Shown here in pieces: positions 60,503-64,000 of a stretch of DNA of 64,000 bases. Both the position numbers and the translations under genes were made by a program. Positions within the stretch are counted from its first letter, which is position 1, and each line of letters starts with the position of its first letter. A model generated the notes under the pieces. It was not told the DNA's origin and did not search any database. It saw only the letters and a list, made by a program, of their open reading frames with translations. This stretch comes from Apoda limacodes (Eukaryota > Arthropoda > Insecta > Lepidoptera > Limacodidae): the NCBI GenBank assembly GCA_946406115.1, contig OX291555.1, forward strand, positions 14,836,001 to 14,900,000. Reading direction: 5' to 3'.

Positions 60503-61447
60503 CTAATCACCCAAGTGTTTAATCAAATCTTCTATGACTTCACTTACGAGGGCAGACAAAATGCTGTACTTGTAGATCGTCTTATTGTAAGCATAGAATT
60601 GAAACAGTGTTGCTTCCAATGCGTAAGCTGAGGGTTTAACTTCAAATTCAAAATCTGTAACTACACTGGATCCGTTAAAATACACAATGTAACTCTTATT
60701 GTCAACAATTACTGGTATTCCATCTTTAATAATAGAAGGTGGTTTTAAAAGATTAAGATAAGAAGGATTTTCAGGAAGATTTTGGATTTTCTGGATTTTT
60801 TCTCCGTTGTAAGCGTAAACATTTTTGTTTTCATCAGAATAATAGAGATTGTTAGAAAAATCTAAAACAATTTGTTGAGCGTCTTTGATTTCATCAATCT
60901 TAGTTTTAACTTTACCATCATCAGTGACTTTGTATACTTCATGGTTTGCAGTCAAGATATAAATAAGGTCAGTGCTGTTATCTTTTGCGATTCTAATAAT
61001 ATCGTCATTTAAAGAACCATATTTTTCAGCTGAGTTGTCCTTTTCATTATAAACGTAAAGACCATCACTTGCTCCAAAATAAACGATTTTACTTTCACCA
61101 TAACAAGCCGCAGCATCTCTTCCGTTATCAAGTAATTTCTTAGCTTCTCCATCCTTAAGCACATATAGACCTTGATCAACCTTTTCTCCGTTTTCTTTTA
61201 TATCAGCTTCTACAAAGAACAGAGTCATGCTATCATCGTCATCGCTATCCTTGTCATCATCGTCTTCAAAGTTAAGATCGTTAAGTGGAACCATCAAGTT
61301 AACAATGTCGTGCTCAGCAGTGTAAACAGCTAATTTTTTGGGAAAGAATTTTTCAGTAATAGTGACTTTATCTTCTTTAGTAGCAGGAGCTGACAGGATT
61401 AAGCCTGACAGAAACATGGCTGACAATATCACTAAAGGAGCCTTCAT
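60503..61447 (-). CDS. Secreted ommochrome-binding-protein-like propeller (paralogue 2)
   Basis: 314 aa from the chosen ATG at 61447. An in-frame ATG eight codons upstream (61471) is rejected because TTTCATTTCAG, a good splice acceptor, lies between it and this start. Signal peptide MKAPLVILSAMFLSGLILSA. The mature part aligns throughout with paralogue 1: KFFPKKLAVYTAEHDIV, FFVEAD, QGLYVLKDGEAKKLLDNGRD, YFGASDGLYVYNE, HEVYKVTDDGKVKTKID, LDFSNNLYY, LPENPSYLNLLKP and YAYNKTIYKYS. It ends soon after (HLGD), lacking the C-terminal extension of paralogue 1. An acidic loop (FEDDDDKDSDDDDS) replaces the basic/glycine loop of the other protein. There is one cysteine only. Repeated strand motifs suggest a beta-propeller; the pigment-carrier role is inferred from family resemblance. 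Genes 1 and 2 converge. Confidence 0.88.
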   Translation of the reverse strand: MKAPLVILSAMFLSGLILSAPATKEDKVTITEKFFPKKLAVYTAEHDIVNLMVPLNDLNFEDDDDKDSDDDDSMTLFFVEADIKENGEKVDQGLYVLKDGEAKKLLDNGRDAAACYGESKIVYFGASDGLYVYNEKDNSAEKYGSLNDDIIRIAKDNSTDLIYILTANHEVYKVTDDGKVKTKIDEIKDAQQIVLDFSNNLYYSDENKNVYAYNGEKIQKIQNLPENPSYLNLLKPPSIIKDGIPVIVDNKSYIVYFNGSSVVTDFEFEVKPSAYALEATLFQFYAYNKTIYKYSILSALVSEVIEDLIKHLGD

Positions 61448-61530
61448 TCTGATCTGAAATGAAATAAACAAAATTATTCAAAACAATAGTCAAAATGTAG
61501 AATCTACATTGATCAGGGGTATCTTTTTAG

Positions 61531-62262
61531 TAATTTAAATACATGCAAATTCATTTCAGGTCTGAATCTTATATAAATATGCTTTCTATCTACTAATTAA
61601 AACTTAACTTAGAATCAAGAATGCTTTACTAACGCTGCAGTTGTCTTTAAAAGATTTTAGGAACTTGTTTTTTAATAAACGGAAATTTTGGATACTGGCT
61701 GGATATTTTTCCGGGACCATAATAGAAAATATGTAAAACTTAAAATGTTTGGTTCAAAAGAGAAATATACAAAACATTTTTTTTACGGAAACAGGGACAA
61801 AAGTTACTAAAAAAGTTTTTTTTGTTTCAAATTCTAAGCCCATTTACTACATAAACTAAGTTACCATGTAGTAGTTACAGTACCTATTTTGTAATTTAAA
61901 TACATGCAAATTCATTTCAGGTCTGTATCTTATTCAAATGTCTGCTTTCTATTTTCACAAAGTTTATCTTGCTCACCTACTCACTAATACTTAACAGCAT
62001 CAAGAATGCTTTTCTAACGCTGCAGTTGTGTTTAAAAGATTTTAGGAACCAAGTTGTTTTTTAAATAACCGGACATTTTGGATACTGGATGCAGTTTACT
62101 GTATTTTTCCGGGACAATAGTAGAAAATATGTATAACATAACGAGTTTGGTTCAAAAAGAGAAATATACTTAGATAAAATATTTCCTTTTACGGAAAAAG
62201 GGACAAAAGTTACTACAAAAGTTTTTTTTGTTTTAAATTCCATGTGGTAGTTACAGAAACAG
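61531..62262. repeat. Tandem duplication upstream of paralogue 2
   Basis: Two ~360-bp units, 61531-61890 and 61892-62262. Shared landmarks are TAATTTAAATACATGCAAAT, AACGCTGCAGTTGT, AAAAGATTTTAGGAAC, GGATACTGG, TTTTTCCGGGAC, GGGACAAAAGTTACTA and CCATGTRGTAGTTACAG. Divergence is moderate. The first unit starts 84 bases upstream of the start codon, so the promoter or 5' UTR exon of the gene probably lies in this duplication. Unit 1 has TATATAAG on the minus strand (61570-61577), absent from unit 2 (TTGAATAAG). Confidence 0.78.
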
Positions 62263-63065
62263 TTTAATGAACTCGTTTTTTTTATATAAACCTTGAAACG
62301 GATTCATTTGATTATTTAGTAAACTATCAAAAATATTGAAAACGTCTGCAATATTTTTTAATAAAAAAAAACCAACAAATTGTTTTCTTTAAAGGTTTTA
62401 GGTTATTGTAATTACATTTTCAAAAGTTATAACAAATGTAATTGAATCAATTATTAGACTGTAATTACTGACTAACACAAAGAAAATTGATTAAAACAAA
62501 ATATGATAAGTAGTCCTGAAAGTAGGTACCGAAAGAACCGGGATTCGAATTTTCTGGTCCCGGTTCTGAAATTATTTTAAAAAACTTTTGTGCATTGACA
62601 ATAATCAGTCAATAAGTTTGCTTTTTTTACCCGAGACGGAACGAACGAAGATGATATAGTCGGTAAAATAAGGCCGAAAAAGGCCTCCATCCTTCCGTGA
62701 ACCATGTGGGGTTTAAGACAATTGCGCAGTTAGTAATCGCGTCGCCGACGCAGCCTAAGTTCATATATACTAGGAAGTAGGCTCTGCCTGTGATACAAGT
62801 ATTTTCCTTCCCAATGATGAAGTTACTCTAACATTATTATTTATTATATATTATTATTCTAACTAATAAATACTTCTTCTAACTAATAACTAATAAATTT
62901 TACGTATTTAGTTAATAGCTAAACACGGCTACATGCCAAAGTTCACCGTTTAAACCATTTTGAACTTTATTAGCTTCTCAGAGCAAACGATAAACTTAAG
63001 CATGCAGTCGTGTGTACTAGTATAGGTGGTACATAAATTTCCTATCAACCTGATTCATTGAAACA
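62263..63065. other. Non-coding, no gene seen
   Basis: AT-rich with a GC-richer patch at 62625-62770 (GGCCGAAAAAGGCC palindrome at about 62671-62684). No exon recognised. Confidence 0.4.
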
Positions 63066-63525
63066 AAAAACACCGGCCAAGTGCGAGTCTGGCTCGCGCA
63101 CCGACGGTTTTCGTGCAAACTTATTATTTGTTGTTGTATAATATTTAAAAATATTTTTCATTATATGATGTAACTAAAAGTTTACAGTTTTCGTAATTTT
63201 TCCTTTATCTGTGCTATAAGATGTTGCTTCGTACCAAACTACAAGATTCTGAGATCACGGGAAGTACCCTGTAGGTTTTGATTCCCTTGCGAGTTTGGAA
63301 AATTTGCGGCATAAACGGCTGTATCTTTTGATTGCGTTGGCTTAAAAGTTTGATTTTTTCACAGCTCCAAGAGCAGTTGACCTAAGTATTTGATTAAAAT
63401 TTTAGCTTGAAAACGTAGTGATTATATTCAATTTGCTTAATATCTCCACGCGTTCCTGAGAAAAAGGGTTTCGACAGACGGACGGACAACAAAGTGATCC
63501 TATAAGGGTTCCGTTTTTTTCTTTC
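63066..63525 (+). repeat. SINE-like dispersed repeat, second subfamily, full copy
   Basis: The head CACCGGCCAAGTGCGAGTCT is followed by GTTTTGATTCCCTTGCGAG and a tail, CACGCGTTCCTGAGAAAAAG then GACAGACGGACGGACAAC, then AGGGTTCCGTTTTTT. Same body as 17525-18160. Confidence 0.75.
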
Positions 63526-64000
63526 GAAGTACGAAGAAAGTTTAAAATTTTCTTCGAATATATAGCATAGACGCAGCAAACAGACGTACCGTGCGGAAAG
63601 TGCGTTCGGGTCCTTCGGGTCCCATATGTAAGTCCATGTTCCAACTCAAAATTTTAAAATAAAAAAAGTTCTTAGTCATCTCTTATGGTTATAGGCCTGA
63701 GGCCACCTTTACTTTGACTATAGGAACCAGAAGGCTCTGTAATAGAATTATTTATCTGAAACAGTTAAGGGCGGTATCGGTAAAGAAACAAAAAAAATGT
63801 GGCCTTACCTTTTTTTTTTAATAAATTATAAATCAGAAATGCAAAAGAGGGCTAACCTAAATTCATAAATAGCATCTACTTAGCTGGAGGTCTAATAAAG
63901 AGTGACAGATAGTTCATACCATAGTGTTGGTAAAGAGTGCCACTGATAAAAACATAATTGTAACTAACCGCAATGGTCGTTAAACACTTCATTACCTTAA
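63526..64000. other. Non-coding, no gene seen
   Basis: No exon or repeat family recognised up to the window end. Confidence 0.4.

Noticed and set aside
61448..61471. Upstream in-frame ATG for paralogue 2
   Set aside because: A strong TTTCATTTCAG acceptor lies between it and the next ATG, and the signal peptide starts cleanly at the second ATG.
1..64000. CRISPR arrays, bacterial operons, rRNA genes, telomeric TTAGG arrays
   Set aside because: None seen by reading; the tandem arrays present are micro- or minisatellites without spacer structure.

Overview
The window looks like lepidopteran (moth or butterfly) nuclear DNA. It is AT-rich, genes are sparse and split by introns, and there are many short interspersed repeats, decayed retrotransposons and nested DNA transposons of kinds I associate with Lepidoptera. 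I see no bacterial operons, CRISPR arrays, rRNA genes or free-standing tRNA genes. Only three host genes can be supported: GTP cyclohydrolase I and two related secreted proteins.

Layout: 1-4.4 kb is non-coding, with a SINE/5S-derived fragment and a 43-bp tandem repeat. 4.4-10.9 kb (+) holds the last five coding exons of GTP cyclohydrolase I (GCH1/Punch), the entry enzyme of pteridine and tetrahydrobiopterin synthesis; its 5' exon(s) are not visible. 11.8-19 kb holds MITEs, a Penelope-like relic split by a non-autonomous hAT element, and SINEs. 19-21.8 kb is a 2.6-kb DNA element with ~740-bp inverted arms, inserted in an RTE-like LINE relic. Just beyond it, at 22.05 kb, is a degenerate copy of the last GCH1 exon. 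23.1-24.2 kb is a decayed Tc1-like element. 24.5-34.5 kb is a Ty3/gypsy-type LTR retrotransposon with a LINE nested in gag; it sits inside a third, broken transposase gene whose halves flank it.

35-52.6 kb is mostly repeats: MITEs, SINEs, a 5S-derived SINE, a 2.5-kb block of dispersed repeat, local duplications, a T54 run, a decamer microsatellite and a decayed LINE. 52.7-53.8 kb (+) and 60.5-61.4 kb (-) carry two paralogous genes for secreted, probably beta-propeller proteins resembling the lepidopteran ommochrome-binding-protein-like family. They face each other tail to tail, with LINE relics and one nearly intact LINE (926+ aa endonuclease/reverse transcriptase) between them. The second gene has a tandem duplication just upstream.

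I do not see a convincing new multi-gene system. The best leads are the GCH1 exon copy, the three-layer nested transposon island (with target-site duplications where noted), the duplicated upstream region of the second paralogue, and a coding relic of unknown family near 56.1-56.4 kb.
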